Shown here piece by piece: positions 10,460 to 26,310 of a DNA stretch of 64,000 bases (its first letter is position 1; the number at the start of each line of letters is the position of its first letter). The notes beneath the pieces were generated by a model, which had not been told where the DNA came from, searched no databases, and saw only the letters and a list, made by a program, of their open reading frames with translations. Position numbers and translations under genes: made by a program. Source of the DNA: Sporopachydermia quercuum (lineage: Eukaryota > Ascomycota > Sporopachydermiomycetes > Sporopachydermiales > Sporopachydermiaceae); assembly GCA_001599295.1 (NCBI GenBank), contig BCGN01000005.1, positions 1,178,001 to 1,242,000 of the forward strand. Direction: 5' to 3'.

Positions 10460-11279
10460 TATTTACAGAAAGGCTCATTATACAGAGAATCCTCTAAGGG
10501 TTTATATTTGAAAGTTTCTTCAGAGTGTTTAAGCCGTATGAACGAGCTTTTTCTTGAGAATATGCGTTCGTTGTGGAGGGAGATAAAGCTGGAAGTTGAT
10601 GAGATAGCAGGAAAGGCGAGAGATACTGGAGAAGATGATGTAAAGAAACATATGGGACGGAAACTATATTGCAATGATGAAGCAGTTGCAATGATTAGAT
10701 AATCAGAAGATACGCTAGGATCGTTGACTTTAAAAAGCAATTACATACGTTTGTAGTTGAGAATTAAACATATAGTGCCATCCTATCCTTTTAGTTTTAT
10801 TTTCTAGTTCAAATCTCCTTTTAAATATGAAAAATCTGTGTAAATCTGCTTGACAAAGGTTTCGAAGTAGATGAGTATGATAAAATCGGAGATAATGCAA
10901 GAGGGGGGAGTTCTAGTGATCAACGTGCTTGATCGTTCTGGAATAGCTGAAATACACAAGCAGTTTAATATACGAATAAAAACAAACAATCAAAATATAC
11001 CACATACTACAACTTCTATCCAAGTTCTAACATAAAACACGAGTATTTTTTGTTTTATTGCAGAAGAATAAATGTATGTATCTCGCGTATTACAACAAAA
11101 CAAGGACTGACGAGAAATGTCATCTATATCAAATATTTCCGTTATTCAATGTTATCGTCTCCGTCCTATTTCCTATCTGCTGAGAGTTTCCGGCTCTTAT
11201 CTATAATGAATCTTAAGCTATAAAATTAGCAAGAATCATTATTCCATTGATAGTAAAGGTGTTTCAATACCAAGCATAC
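10460..11279. other. Intergenic region between SQS1 and SOP4
   Basis: It holds the SQS1 promoter and the SOP4 3' region. A plus-strand frame (ending at 10702) crosses the SQS1 start and encodes a helical, charged stretch (MNELFLENMRSLWREIKLEVDE). A second plus-strand ATG frame of 54 codons lies at 10871-11035 (product begins MSMIKSEIMQEGG). I could not join them with a convincing GTATGT...CTAAC...AG intron, so neither is called as a gene. Confidence 0.4.
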
Positions 11280-11999
11280 CTACTTCTTCTTCTTGGTAAC
11301 TTTCTTAGCGATAGTGGATGCGACATCCATATTATTGATCTTCTCCGCCAAATCGTTTTTACTTGGCTCAGCATTCAGAACGCCGCTCAGACCTCCTTCT
11401 TGCATTTGCTTCATTACATTGGGATCCATATTTTTTTGTAAATACGGCATAAGAACCATCATTACCAAAGCGCCAATACTCAATAACATTGTTGGGTTAG
11501 AAAATAATTGCCTTATGTTAAATGGATGCACAGGTCGAACCAAAGAACCCACGCTTTTAGCATCAAGAGGGATAGGCTTCACTGGTACTTCAGGTCCGAG
11601 ATCATTCCAGGGATGATTAGGCCAAACCTGATACCCTTTCACAATACGTCCTTCAGAATCAGTATCCAAACGTATCAATTGATTTTCTGAAAACTGAACA
11701 TTGAGTGATAATATGTTCAGCAAATATGACGATGAATTGCTGAGTTTCCTTGAAATCCTTATAGTAGCATCTTCGTAGATATGTAATTGTTGAGAATGCT
11801 TATTTATGTTAGGAATCTGGTTATTTTCCGGCCCAATTTCTGTCAATGTGATATCAATTGTGGAAATTAATGAAGGTGTAATTGGTAAATTGTTCCAATT
11901 TATTAATGCCAGTATAGTTGATTCTTGTCCTTGCGCCAAACAAGTGGCTGAATTGAAAACTCCCACCAGGGATATAATTAGCATAATCCAGTTATTCAT
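11280..11999 (-). CDS. SOP4: ER membrane protein complex subunit Sop4/Emc7
   Basis: Subunit of the ER membrane protein complex (EMC), a membrane-protein insertase. Sop4 is the yeast EMC7-family subunit and was found through quality control of mutant Pma1. The 239-residue protein (234 in S. cerevisiae) has a cleavable-type signal sequence (residues 1-22), a lumenal beta-sandwich domain of about 130 residues, and a transmembrane segment near residues 170-190 (NPTMLLSIGALVMMVLMPYL). A short cytosolic tail ends in KKVTKKKK. The NPTMLLSIG...LMPYLQK pattern is characteristic of EMC7. The ATG is followed directly by the hydrophobic signal. Confidence 0.88.
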   Translation of the reverse strand: MNNWIMLIISLVGVFNSATCLAQGQESTILALINWNNLPITPSLISTIDITLTEIGPENNQIPNINKHSQQLHIYEDATIRISRKLSNSSSYLLNILSLNVQFSENQLIRLDTDSEGRIVKGYQVWPNHPWNDLGPEVPVKPIPLDAKSVGSLVRPVHPFNIRQLFSNPTMLLSIGALVMMVLMPYLQKNMDPNVMKQMQEGGLSGVLNAEPSKNDLAEKINNMDVASTIAKKVTKKKK

Positions 12000-12951
12000 T
12001 GTGGGCCTATAAAATCAACATCAACTTAATTACAGAACAATCTCTAAGTGCTCTGTATTCCTGTCTCCACCTATTATGTATTGTCACTCTTTTCTCCCTT
12101 CTATTAGCAATGAATCAATGACCTAGCTCCCTTTGATAACACACACCAGAATGCTTGTACACCAACTAGCAACTTGCTATCATCTTACTGAAGAATNTCG
12201 TCTGAATTCCTTCTAGTGCTGATATTTACTTGAACCTCCATATATTATGCCACCATGACGTAAATCACATCATTGAGTTTGGGCCACTAGAAATTCCATC
12301 ACCATGAAAAATTTGTGTCTCAAAACACAATAGAGATTGCTACCACAAACAATTTTTCATATAAAAGCATTGATGTCCCCGTAAATTATTTTTGAGATTC
12401 CTTATTCTTCTCGAATGCCTAAATTATTCATCGAAGATTTATTTCAAAAAATTGTACTTATTTCAGATATTGAATTATTGTAGAAGGTAGTCTTCTCTAT
12501 AGATCTCCTCTCCCTACATCAATATCGAGAGTAGAGCCTTTTAAAGGTTAAAGATTCCAGCTGGAAAGTGTGCTTCTCATTTATTAATGAGCCAGTGGCA
12601 TTCTCTCCTTACCAGGATTCATACATATAGTCTGTTTGATAGTATATAGTATATACATTGTTTCAATAGAGATAAATTAAAATTAAAAAGTAGATTGAGA
12701 AACCCTTGTATGTGAATATGAAATATGGAACAGTTCACGGTAAAGAATAGTACACCATTGTTGGAACGGGTTATCAACATTTATTCTTCAACTTTTATGT
12801 ATTAACTCGTAGTATACATATCTCAATCACGCTTTTAAACTTCCCTACTCAAAAAGAACACGTTCAATGGTTTATAAAATAATCGTTATTAATACAAAGA
12901 AATAGAGATAAATAGTATATAAAAAGAAGTGGTATATAAATTGATTCCAAT
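12000..12951. other. Intergenic region between SOP4 and the DUF3445 gene
   Basis: About 950 bp, A+T-rich, holding the SOP4 promoter and the 3' region of the next gene. I see no gene, RNA or repeat that I can support. Confidence 0.6.
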
Positions 12952-14532
12952 TTATTCTTGTGCTGGTTTTTCCTGCTCTCCAGACTCGTTTTCTTTTACT
13001 TTCGCTGGATTATTCCAACCTGACGCAGCTACATGATAATCTTTAGTCCAATGAGCAAATGGGTATGTTGGTAATGTCTTAACTGGATCATCTTTTGAAA
13101 TAATGCCCAAGTCATATTGTCGTTGAATTAAAGAATCCAAATAAGGATTAAGGTAATCTCTGAATGATTCAAAGTTCTTATACTTGATGATAGCTTCCGG
13201 TGCTTCATAAACAATCTTCTTCAGTAAAGAAGGAATCATTGGCTCATCTTTCATTTCATCGATGGAATAAAAAATTGGATGATTAGTGAAAATAATTGCT
13301 TGACTCTTTGGTAATCTTCTCAATGTCTGCCTTTCTACTCTAACGTTGAACTTCTTGAAATCAATGGCATCCTTCTCGGAGATTGTTTCGTTTGGTTTCA
13401 AAGAATAGACATTGTTGCACATTAATTCATGGTCCCAAGTGATATACCAAGAAGCTCTTTCAACAGGATCTGAAGCTTTCATTCTTGCGAACCATCTTTC
13501 CATACTAACCTTTAGTTTCTCCTTGTAAAAAGGTACATGCTCATGTATAACATCTAAGTGCCTTCCAAGTTTTGAATCAATACCAAAAGATCCACCAGGG
13601 AATGGTACAGCAGCAGCAACTAGATAATGTCTGCCATCATCTCGTTTCATTACAACATAAAAATCTTCTTTGGCTAATTTACTGACGACAATCAATGGAT
13701 GTTGTTTCAAAGGTCTAGAAATATCAATATCTTCTTTGGTTAAAGCATTGTGTAGAATATCACCATTTCTTTGAAACAATAAAGGGTATCTTTTCACCAT
13801 ATGATCAACAACAATATCCATTAGTTCCTCACTAGGCTCATAACCTTCTGGTAACCATGCAATATTCTTATCACCATATTCATGGTAAATTCTTTCCTTT
13901 TCTTTAATATATCTGAAATACCATTTATCCATATCAAGCCAGTGATTAATATCTAATTTGAAAATAGACATTGTTTGATGATAGGGCCATCTGAATGGTC
14001 TCCATGGTCTGTCGTCGTACTTTTCAACTTCTTCAGGTTTGATCATTAAAGGTGTTGGATCTGGTAGCTTCTCATCATCTCCTGATGAACCATATAAAGG
14101 CTTTGCTTTCTCGTTGGATTTTTGACTTGTGGTTGAAGAATTAGAAGAGACAGATGCAACAGATGCTCTTCTAGAGGGAAAAATATAATCAACCAGTGAT
14201 CCTCTTCTGTTAAAAGCAGGGCCAGGTTGTTCCCCATTGGAAAATCTTCTAGCAAAATTTGGTAAAGAGCCTAGGAAAGAAGAACGACGAGAAGAAGTAN
14301 TTTCTGAGTCTGAGCCTGAAGATGAGGAGGAGGATGAATCAAGTTTTTCTTTACTGATTGATGATTTTCGAGATGGGTCCTGCTTCTCAATTGAAGATAG
14401 TGAAGGGGATGAGCTTCTTCTAGAGCTATTGAACTGTTTTCTTAGCCGTCCTGCATCTTTTACTATTTGTTCACGGCCAATTATCAGCACAGCCAAAAGG
14501 ACCAGACCAATAACAATTGGAATTGGATCCAT
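12952..14532 (-). CDS. DUF3445 (haem-dependent oxidative N-demethylase-like) protein with N-terminal membrane anchor
   Basis: The C-terminal two thirds (residues about 170-500) match the fungal/bacterial DUF3445 family, named after a haem-dependent oxidative N-demethylase subunit. Visible family features are PWRPFRWPYHQTMSIFKLD, NHWLDMDKWY, a segment with FGIDSKLGRHLDVIHEHVP, and the RASWYITWDHEL region followed by RVERQTLRRLPKS. Residues 4-20 form one hydrophobic span, followed by a serine-rich linker (residues 35-130) that probably spaces the domain from the membrane. Fungal relatives are often database-labelled as mannosyltransferases without support. No close S. cerevisiae counterpart comes to mind. 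Substrate and role are unknown; a haem- or flavin-linked oxidase role is inference from the family name. One ambiguous codon lies in the serine-rich linker. Confidence 0.75.
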   Translation of the reverse strand: MDPIPIVIGLVLLAVLIIGREQIVKDAGRLRKQFNSSRRSSSPSLSSIEKQDPSRKSSISKEKLDSSSSSSSGSDSEXTSSRRSSFLGSLPNFARRFSNGEQPGPAFNRRGSLVDYIFPSRRASVASVSSNSSTTSQKSNEKAKPLYGSSGDDEKLPDPTPLMIKPEEVEKYDDRPWRPFRWPYHQTMSIFKLDINHWLDMDKWYFRYIKEKERIYHEYGDKNIAWLPEGYEPSEELMDIVVDHMVKRYPLLFQRNGDILHNALTKEDIDISRPLKQHPLIVVSKLAKEDFYVVMKRDDGRHYLVAAAVPFPGGSFGIDSKLGRHLDVIHEHVPFYKEKLKVSMERWFARMKASDPVERASWYITWDHELMCNNVYSLKPNETISEKDAIDFKKFNVRVERQTLRRLPKSQAIIFTNHPIFYSIDEMKDEPMIPSLLKKIVYEAPEAIIKYKNFESFRDYLNPYLDSLIQRQYDLGIISKDDPVKTLPTYPFAHWTKDYHVAASGWNNPAKVKENESGEQEKPAQE

Positions 14533-17055
14533 GATTACTGATTATTAGATGTTCTACTGTTTATTGATTAGCTAACCGTATTGAACAAGATTGTTAGTTC
14601 GCATTCACCGGGATAGGATTGTAATTGTGAACCACGTAATATGACTTGATAGAATTATAACAACATACAAAACCAAAATTATTAATTATTGATTATTAAC
14701 AGCAGTAGTTGATAAAGCCGGGAAACTGAGTAATTATATATTAATGGTTCAGATTCTACAAGTCGCTTTATTAAACTATTCACAGTATAAGTTTCAGGAG
14801 TAACTAATACTGACAAAGCAAGTAATGGTTACCAAAGTGAACAGCATGGTAATTTTCTTTCTAAGATATTATCAGCCGATTTCTAGCGTCGTCATACTTA
14901 AATTTTGTTTTATTACTTCAAAAGGCACTATATTAATTCTGATAATCAATCAGCTTCATATTAAACTGNAAGATGAGAGAGCGTCAGGATCTATTCTGCA
15001 GGACGGGCGATAAGTAAACACTATATTGATAAAGTTTAGAGTTTATTTTTAGCTTTGCATATCTATGAGGAATAGGAAATTGAATGTAATATGATGGTAA
15101 AGTATGTTTCGAAAAAGGGAAAAGAATGAGCTATGAAATGTTAGATCTTCAAGATGAATAAATGATAGTTATTGAATGGGTTCCTATTAATGAGTTCTCA
15201 TTTGAATGTAAGTAATGATACTCGATGCTAATAGTATTTCATTAATATTATTTGATAATATTTGATAGCTTGACTGAATGGCTCTATCATGTATATGGTT
15301 CTAAGGACACCCATTAGTAGGAAATGAGAGCATAGTATAATAGATCAGCTTCAATCGATTACTATTGAATTAGATTGAGGGAGAAATGAACTTATACAGT
15401 TGATAACAATCTATTAAAGTTTTGATGCTAAACTTTATTAGTATATTCACGCTGGTTGGCGAGCACTCTTTTCTCCCCACAAGTTAATTAAAATTAAAAT
15501 CAGAACCAGTTCCCCAAGAAAATTGAATAATACATTTCCTTTTTGTAGATGCCTCGATTTACTAACACACTCCTGAAGTATATAATATTGTCGTATTAAA
15601 AGATTAAGAATCAGAGCACTATTCTCCATCGACGCAAAGTTCAAAATTTGTGAACTTCACCTTTTATAATAGCAGATTAGATTGAAAAAGAGTAGGTGTA
15701 TAAGCTTGTCAAAATAGGTAAAAAACGTAAAACTCAGGATGCTCTGGAAAAAGGAAACTAAACAAAACAGATGAAGAGTGTGTGTGGGATATAGACTCTC
15801 TATAATACTTATAACCTATATTATACAAACTAAAACCAAAGAACTGTTGATTCTCCTTCTTTGATTCATCTTCCAATGTAATGCAAGTCACTGTTGGCAT
15901 TTTGGGATACTTAATAAAGTGCACCAAATGATTATTCAATTATATAGCTGTAGCGGAGATAAGTTTGTATCTCTTAAAACACTTCTATAGAAACATATAT
16001 CAACTTTCACCGTTTTCAAAGGGTCTTTTTTACCTAAGTAGGTATCTATAGAACCTCGTCCGAGAAGCCAAGAGATTTCTTGTTTGATGAACTGAACGTA
16101 GATGAAGTATTACAAATAACTTCAGGTATCCTTACAAGTAAAGGTGAAATAGAATATTACTGTACTCTACACCAATTCCCCTCAAATACGTCCGTTCCTC
16201 TTACTCGAAAAGTAAAATGTCGCTCAAATGCTTCACTGGTTCTCTTCACTTATCAGCAAAATCTTATACGCTGCAATAATCAACTTTTTACCATATTCGG
16301 TAATTGAATCCAGTATACATCAATCTTAATAAGGTTGTGCATATGCATCTTTCTCAACTTTAACTTTGTTGGAATATTTATTCTAACTGTAACATAGCTG
16401 ATTATGAAACCGATTATGGGACAAATATTTACATTAGTTGAGAAAGAATATTTTAAAATCAGCAACAGGAAGTTGATGCGATAAAATAGAATTGTTCTAG
16501 ATGGGGAGAAAATCATCTTAAGCTTTACCCTTAACTCCAACCTCCAACTTCTTTGACGTGAAGAACTACCAACTTCAGCAACCTCATTGTTCCCCTAAAT
16601 AACATTATTAGAAGGCTATATTTGGTGCGACTACTAACGAAATAGAGAGAAAACAGGAGGAATTGAAGAATGTAGAATGAAATGTTTCGGGAGAGAGACT
16701 TGAAGTTAGAAGCTATAGAACTACGACTAACTGGCACTTCTTGTATGGGACAGACAAAGTAGATTGTGGATCACAATATGTGTACAGTAATGTGGAAGAC
16801 AATTAGCACTAATAACTGTGTCTTCAACACTATTAACACCACAGGAACGACTACGAGTTTTCTAAATGTTGAACAGCATTGGTAAACATAAATTCAACTC
16901 AGCTTTCAACTCTAAACCATACTAACAATTTCTTTTGATAGTATCAATCAACAGCCTGTCAGCTATCAAATCTATTAAATACTTAAAACAATATCCCAAT
17001 TATCTCTACCAATTAATTGACTCTTCCTTTATTTATACTTATCAGTGAACACTAC
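14533..17055. other. Long gap without a convincing gene
   Basis: About 2.5 kb, the longest gene-free stretch here. Several frames of 60-90 codons occur on both strands. The most protein-like is a minus-strand stretch near 15755-15900 (MPTVTCITLEDESKKENQ). I could not assemble these into a spliced gene with the splice signals used elsewhere in the window. The left end is the promoter of the DUF3445 gene and the right end the YIP3 terminator. A small intron-rich gene could be hidden here. Confidence 0.4.
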
Positions 17056-17789
17056 CTAAACTGCTTCGTCAGCAAAAGCAGTTTCAATTGGCTTATCCAT
17101 GAGAGTAGCATGAGTCAATATGATACCAGCAGATGCACCAATAAGCCAGAAAACGGTAGATATTGGTGAAGCAATAAGTCCTAAAGGAATAGCAACTACC
17201 AATAAACCAGTGTATAATTGTGAAGAAGTCAATCTGGTGAACCCTAGTTCTAGATCGTTACCTTGTAACATACTAATACCGTACATACCGCCAACAACAA
17301 ATATAAGAACAAACAACAATAACAAATTGGTCAATAAGGAGTATATTGATAGCATAACAACAATCAAAGCATAGTTGGTCGAAAAGTAGCTCAAGTTATA
17401 GCTGATTCTTCCTTGAGCTTCACCAAAATTTTGAGGCTTTGAGATGCGCTTGAAATCAAAAAACTCTTGGGGAGGTCTGATGTTGGCAAATCTGGTTTGT
17501 AGATTAGCTGCTTCAGTCTGCATTATAGTTAGTCACAATCCAATCCCAGTCAATGTTGGAAACGAAATCCATTTCGTTTGATTTACCTTGCAGTCAGACA
17601 AAAATCGCGTTATCTTTCATTAATACATACCCTGATTCGTTCAACATTGAACCGCTCACCAAGGTTGGAAAGCTGAAAATCCTCATGTTAGTGTATACTG
17701 TAATAATAAAGCAAATCGCAAATTTCAGTAGCCATTTTCTACTTGCCACTTACCTGTGAAGATGAAAAATTAGAAAGAAGTTGATTCAT
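17056..17789 (-). CDS. YIP3: PRA1-family Rab-binding membrane protein Yip3, two exons
   Basis: Yip3 (PRA1/prenylated Rab acceptor family) is a small Golgi/ER-vesicle membrane protein that binds prenylated Rab GTPases. Exon 1 is 17789-17754 (MNQLLSNFSSSQ) and exon 2 is 17517-17056. The intron (17753-17518, 236 nt) runs from GTAAGT to ATGCAG, with TGACTAAC just before the 3' site. The joined product is 166 residues. PQEFFDFKRISKPQNFGEA, two double hydrophobic hairpins and ASPISTVFWLIGAS match yeast Yip3 closely, and the MNQL start matches too. An ATG at 17523 would give a 155-residue product without exon 1, but its first codons lie in the intron's acceptor site. The gene is divergent from URA5. 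Confidence 0.9.
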
Positions 17790-22423
<4,634 letters not shown>

Positions 22424-22448
22424 ATGTTACGTCTACTACGAAAATCTA

Positions 22449-25400
22449 TCATGCTTCATATTCCATTAAATGTCGCATAGTGGGTCTTCCATGAGGACAG
22501 TTCTAATTGATGTTAGCAAATTTTGGTTCAATCTTCATCAAAACGTAAGTTTCAAATACCCTTGAATACAAATTACTTCCAACTGTCACATTACAATTGC
22601 TTCCTCAATTCTTACTTACCCATGGCTTATCTAATTGAGATAAATGTTTAACTATTTCTTGCATCCTTTTCATTGTCAAGCTTTTCCCTATCATGACACT
22701 ACTTCTACAAGCTCTCATAGCAAACATTGCCTTTACTTTTGAGCATTTGATAGTTTTCTTACCATGAGCTCCTTCAGGAGCTTCCATTAACAAGTATATC
22801 AATTCTTGTAGATCATTTTCATCAAACACGACATCTTTTGACATTGGCAATGAAATAAGTTTACACCGTTTTCCAGTTAGTTCATCTTCATCAACGGTTA
22901 TTTTGAATCCGTTGCTCGAGAATACATCCAAGTTATTCATCACCAAGAGCTCTTCAACTGCTGTTAGCTCTAAAACATGAGGACTAGTTCCGTTAGTAAC
23001 TCCTATCAGCAGTTTATGAATATGTTCCTGAGAAATGCTTCTATACTTACATAATCAACGGTTGAATCTGTATACTTGTTGATTGCTGCAATCGTTCATA
23101 ATTGTATATTTCATCAGAAGCATGTTGATCAATTATGAACAAATCAACTTTCTTTTTACTATCATTAAGGCTCGGCCTTTCTTTAGTTACTATGATAAAT
23201 CCAAGATTAAATTGGCCGATCACTTTCATTTGAGTGAAGTCTTCCTTATCTATGTGTAAGGTGAGTTTCTCTTCAGGTGATATCGATTCTTCCTCCACAT
23301 CTTGGATATTACTGATAGTTATATCATTGAGATTAGATTCCGGTGATAGTCCTTTAGTTGCACTACTAGTAATACTGTCATTCTTCTTGTTGGATGGCCT
23401 AACAGAATTTTCTGTTAGCTTTCTAAAAGATTTGATGATGCTATCTTCGTTCACTGTTAACTTTTGTCTCTTATTGACTGTTTGTTTCAATGGTCCTATA
23501 TGTTTTCGTCTAATTGACTCGAGTATTGAGGTACCTGGACTTTTTCTTGATGATCTTTGAGATTGGTTAGTGTTACCATCAGCACCACTATTTTCAGCTA
23601 ATTCATTACTGATAGCTTCTTGGGAAAGTGAAGCCTCAGCAGCATCAATTACTGACTTATATGCCGAAACATCAGGATTGTTAATAACTTCTATCCCATC
23701 TATTGTCACTGTAAGTTGATTATCTTTGGAACCACGAACATTACTATCGCTGTTGATTATGTCTGATTTGTTTATCATGGTACTGGAACTTGAAAGAACT
23801 GCTTCTTCTTCTTCGTCGTCTTCGGGGTTGAGAAACAACTTGGGTGAACTTCCCAAATTAGGAGAAGGGCTCCTTTGGACTAGTTGGCTTATTGGTTGAG
23901 AAGAGTTTCCTTCTGCAGGAGAAATAGCAGGTGACGATGAAGAGGAACGCTGGCTGTAATTATCATCTGTAATGTTATCCAGGTCTTCACAATTTTCAGC
24001 TAATGAAACATTTTCCTCTCTATGATTGAATCTTATGTTCTCAGGGTCTGCCTGTGATTGTTCCTCCTCCTCTTCTTGTTCGGAGTACTTTGAGTACTTT
24101 TCCTGAATATCGTGTTCGTTTTCTTCACCAAATCTTTTGATTATTGTCACCTTCATGTATGGATTCGTCACCTCTGTACTGTTGTGTTCTTCTTCTTCTT
24201 CTCCTTCTTTTCCATCTTTTTCTTTTTCATCATCAGATTCTTGTATTTCACGGTCGCTTTTGTCCTCTTCTGCAATGGAAAATTTCTTTCTACTAGAAAA
24301 CTCTGAAATAGGTCTAACAAGCTCAGGAGATCTACCTATTTTTGATAAAAAGCTTTCAGATATCTGTGATTGAGACTTCGGAATAACATGTGAAGAGCTC
24401 TCGAATAGTGTAATCAATTCATCCTGTACTGTTAATATATGCCTTCTTGTTTATGAAAAGAAGTCAACTCTTGAGATTGTTACCGAGAACAAATCATATA
24501 CTTATGAATCGCTCATGTGGAATAGCTAATGTAGGGTAGTGCAACATACCTTTAATCTTTCTAAAATTAATGACTCATGCTGTAATAAAATAGTCCTTTT
24601 ATCAGGAGTAACATTCACATCAATGAGCTCTGTGTAAAGATAGTTAGTATTAGTATTATTACAATTATGTACTAGGAACCAAATGATTACCTCAATATCA
24701 TACATACCTGGATCTACTGTCAAATCCAAAACAAAAAAAGGAAACTGAAGAGCATTCAGCGACCTATATGCTTCATTGATGACTTTCGTGCATGCCGGAA
24801 ATGACACTGGTCTAGAATTGATATATATATATTGTCTATCAGAAGAATTACGTCCTTGACCAAAACTGGGTTTCGATATCCAACCAGAAACACGAATATC
24901 AATTTTCTTTCTATCGGATGATCTTTGGGCTGCTTCAACTGATACATTCAAATCTAACTGCTGTAGAGAATAAAGAGTCACTGTGCCAAATATTGATATA
25001 ATGTTATTCTTAATTGAACTGTTCGGTCCACCTTTCGTTGTTAGCAAAATCGACTTCTTGTCATTCTTACCAGAATTTGATACAACAAATTTAACAAAAG
25101 GGTTTATAATAATATATGACTGTAGTATACTCAGACATTTAGTGAATTCCCGTTTGACATTCTTCTCGAAGTCTTTCCTTCGCACTGGTAAATTGTAGAA
25201 TAGATTGTTGATACTGACTAGTGTCCCTTGCTTACCTGGAGAAACAATTGAGTTTAGCAGTTTTCCTTCATGACTGAATTCAAGCTTATAAGCAATATTA
25301 CCATCATTTCTTGTGCTAGTTACAATACTCAGATCAGAAATAGCACATAATGAGCTCAAAGCTTCACCTCTAAACCCCAGAGTAGTGACAGATTCTAGAT

Positions 25401-25653
25401 CAGTGAACTGAGATAACTTGGAAGTGGCATGTTTTAATGCTATTAGTTCATGGTTCTCTTTTGAAACACCATCGCCATTATCCTGAACTTCAATACCATT
25501 TAGACCATGATTCTTGAATCTGATTTCAATCACTGAACTGTTAGCATCCAAACTGTTTTCTACTAGCTCTTTCACTGATGTTGTTAGGTCAATGATGACT
25601 TGACCTGAAGTGAGTCTATGAATGGATGAGCTGTCAATAGGTTTGATTGACAT
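22449..25653 (-). CDS. PMS1: MutL homologue Pms1 (mismatch-repair endonuclease), five exons
   Basis: Pms1 pairs with Mlh1 as MutL-alpha and nicks DNA during mismatch repair. Exons: 25653-24708, 24629-24550, 24423-23051, 22983-22620, 22502-22449; they join in frame to 938 residues (873 in S. cerevisiae). Introns are 78, 126, 67 and 117 nt, all starting GTATGT or GTAAGT, with a CTAAC or TTAAC box close to the 3' AG. The N-terminal GHKL ATPase shows VKELVENSLDAN, DNGDG and TLGFRGEALSSL; LIDVNVTPDKR is restored by removing intron 1. An acidic, serine-rich linker follows. The endonuclease domain keeps the metal motif DQHASDEIYNYE, ACRSSVMIG, and CPHGRPTMRHL in the last exon. The start is the ATG at 25653 (MSIKPIDSSSIHRL). 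Intron 1 is free of stops in frame, so an unspliced message would add 26 residues. Confidence 0.93.
24630..24707 (-). other. PMS1 intron 1: 78-nt, stop-free, frame-preserving intron
   Basis: It begins GTATGT and ends TACACAG, with TACTAAC at 24649-24643. Removing it joins VDP to ELIDVNVTP, the invariant MutL sequence. Its length is a multiple of three and it contains no in-frame stop, so it can be mistaken for coding sequence. Confidence 0.88.
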
Positions 25654-26310
25654 TTTTACACGCAAGAATATCTATGCAGCTCTGGCGCCAAAACAGAAAC
25701 TGACTGGTCCTAAAGTATAGAAGCTGGTACTCTGTTGCTTATAAGAATAAATGAATGCATGATCACGGCTCTCATAACGCGATATGAACCACGAAAAGAG
25801 CACGGGTAATATCGGAAACTATGCTAACCCATCAGATCAATATTTCGGAAGTAAATAATGTAGCATATACTTGGCTNGTATTATATGAACCCGTTTACTG
25901 AAACACTTTCCAGAACTTACTAATAAAAGATTTCCAGATTATTGTGGTAACAAATTATTTGTTCCTAATGTTAAATTTTAAGAATTCTTTCATGAATGGG
26001 CGATTATTATGACTGTCACTAATCTGTATCTGGTTGTAATGAGATTTCCCGTCTCAATCACATGCAATTCAAATATCGGAAACTATGGATTGTAATCTTC
26101 TAATCATCTCCTATATTTCTCGCCTATGAATTATCATCTCTCATTCATTGTAGTTTAATAATTAGTTTTGTGCTTCTGTAAGTACAATTATTCAGATGGT
26201 AACCTATTTGTTGACTTACAAATCATTTGGGATCGAAATGAAAGAGGTCTGTTTGATGTCTGTTGATTTCTCATCAAATTACGCTCCCATACATTATATG
26301 CTCGTTCTTC
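25654..26310. promoter_or_regulatory. Divergent PMS1/REV7 promoter region with two copies of a 16-mer
   Basis: This stretch separates the divergent PMS1 and REV7-like genes. The 16-mer AATATCGGAAACTATG occurs at 25808-25823 and again, identically and in the same direction, at 26072-26087. A 15-of-16 copy occurs at 53211-53226. It is a candidate binding site of unknown factor. One n lies at 25877. Confidence 0.5.

Noticed and set aside
10373-11035. Two plus-strand frames that might be exons of one gene beside SQS1
   Set aside because: The first overlaps the SQS1 start, and no GTATGT/GTAAGT donor with a proper acceptor joins them in frame.
15447-16737. Spliced gene in the 2.5-kb gap before YIP3
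   Set aside because: Several short frames exist, but none carries a recognisable motif and donors/acceptors of the type used elsewhere do not connect them.
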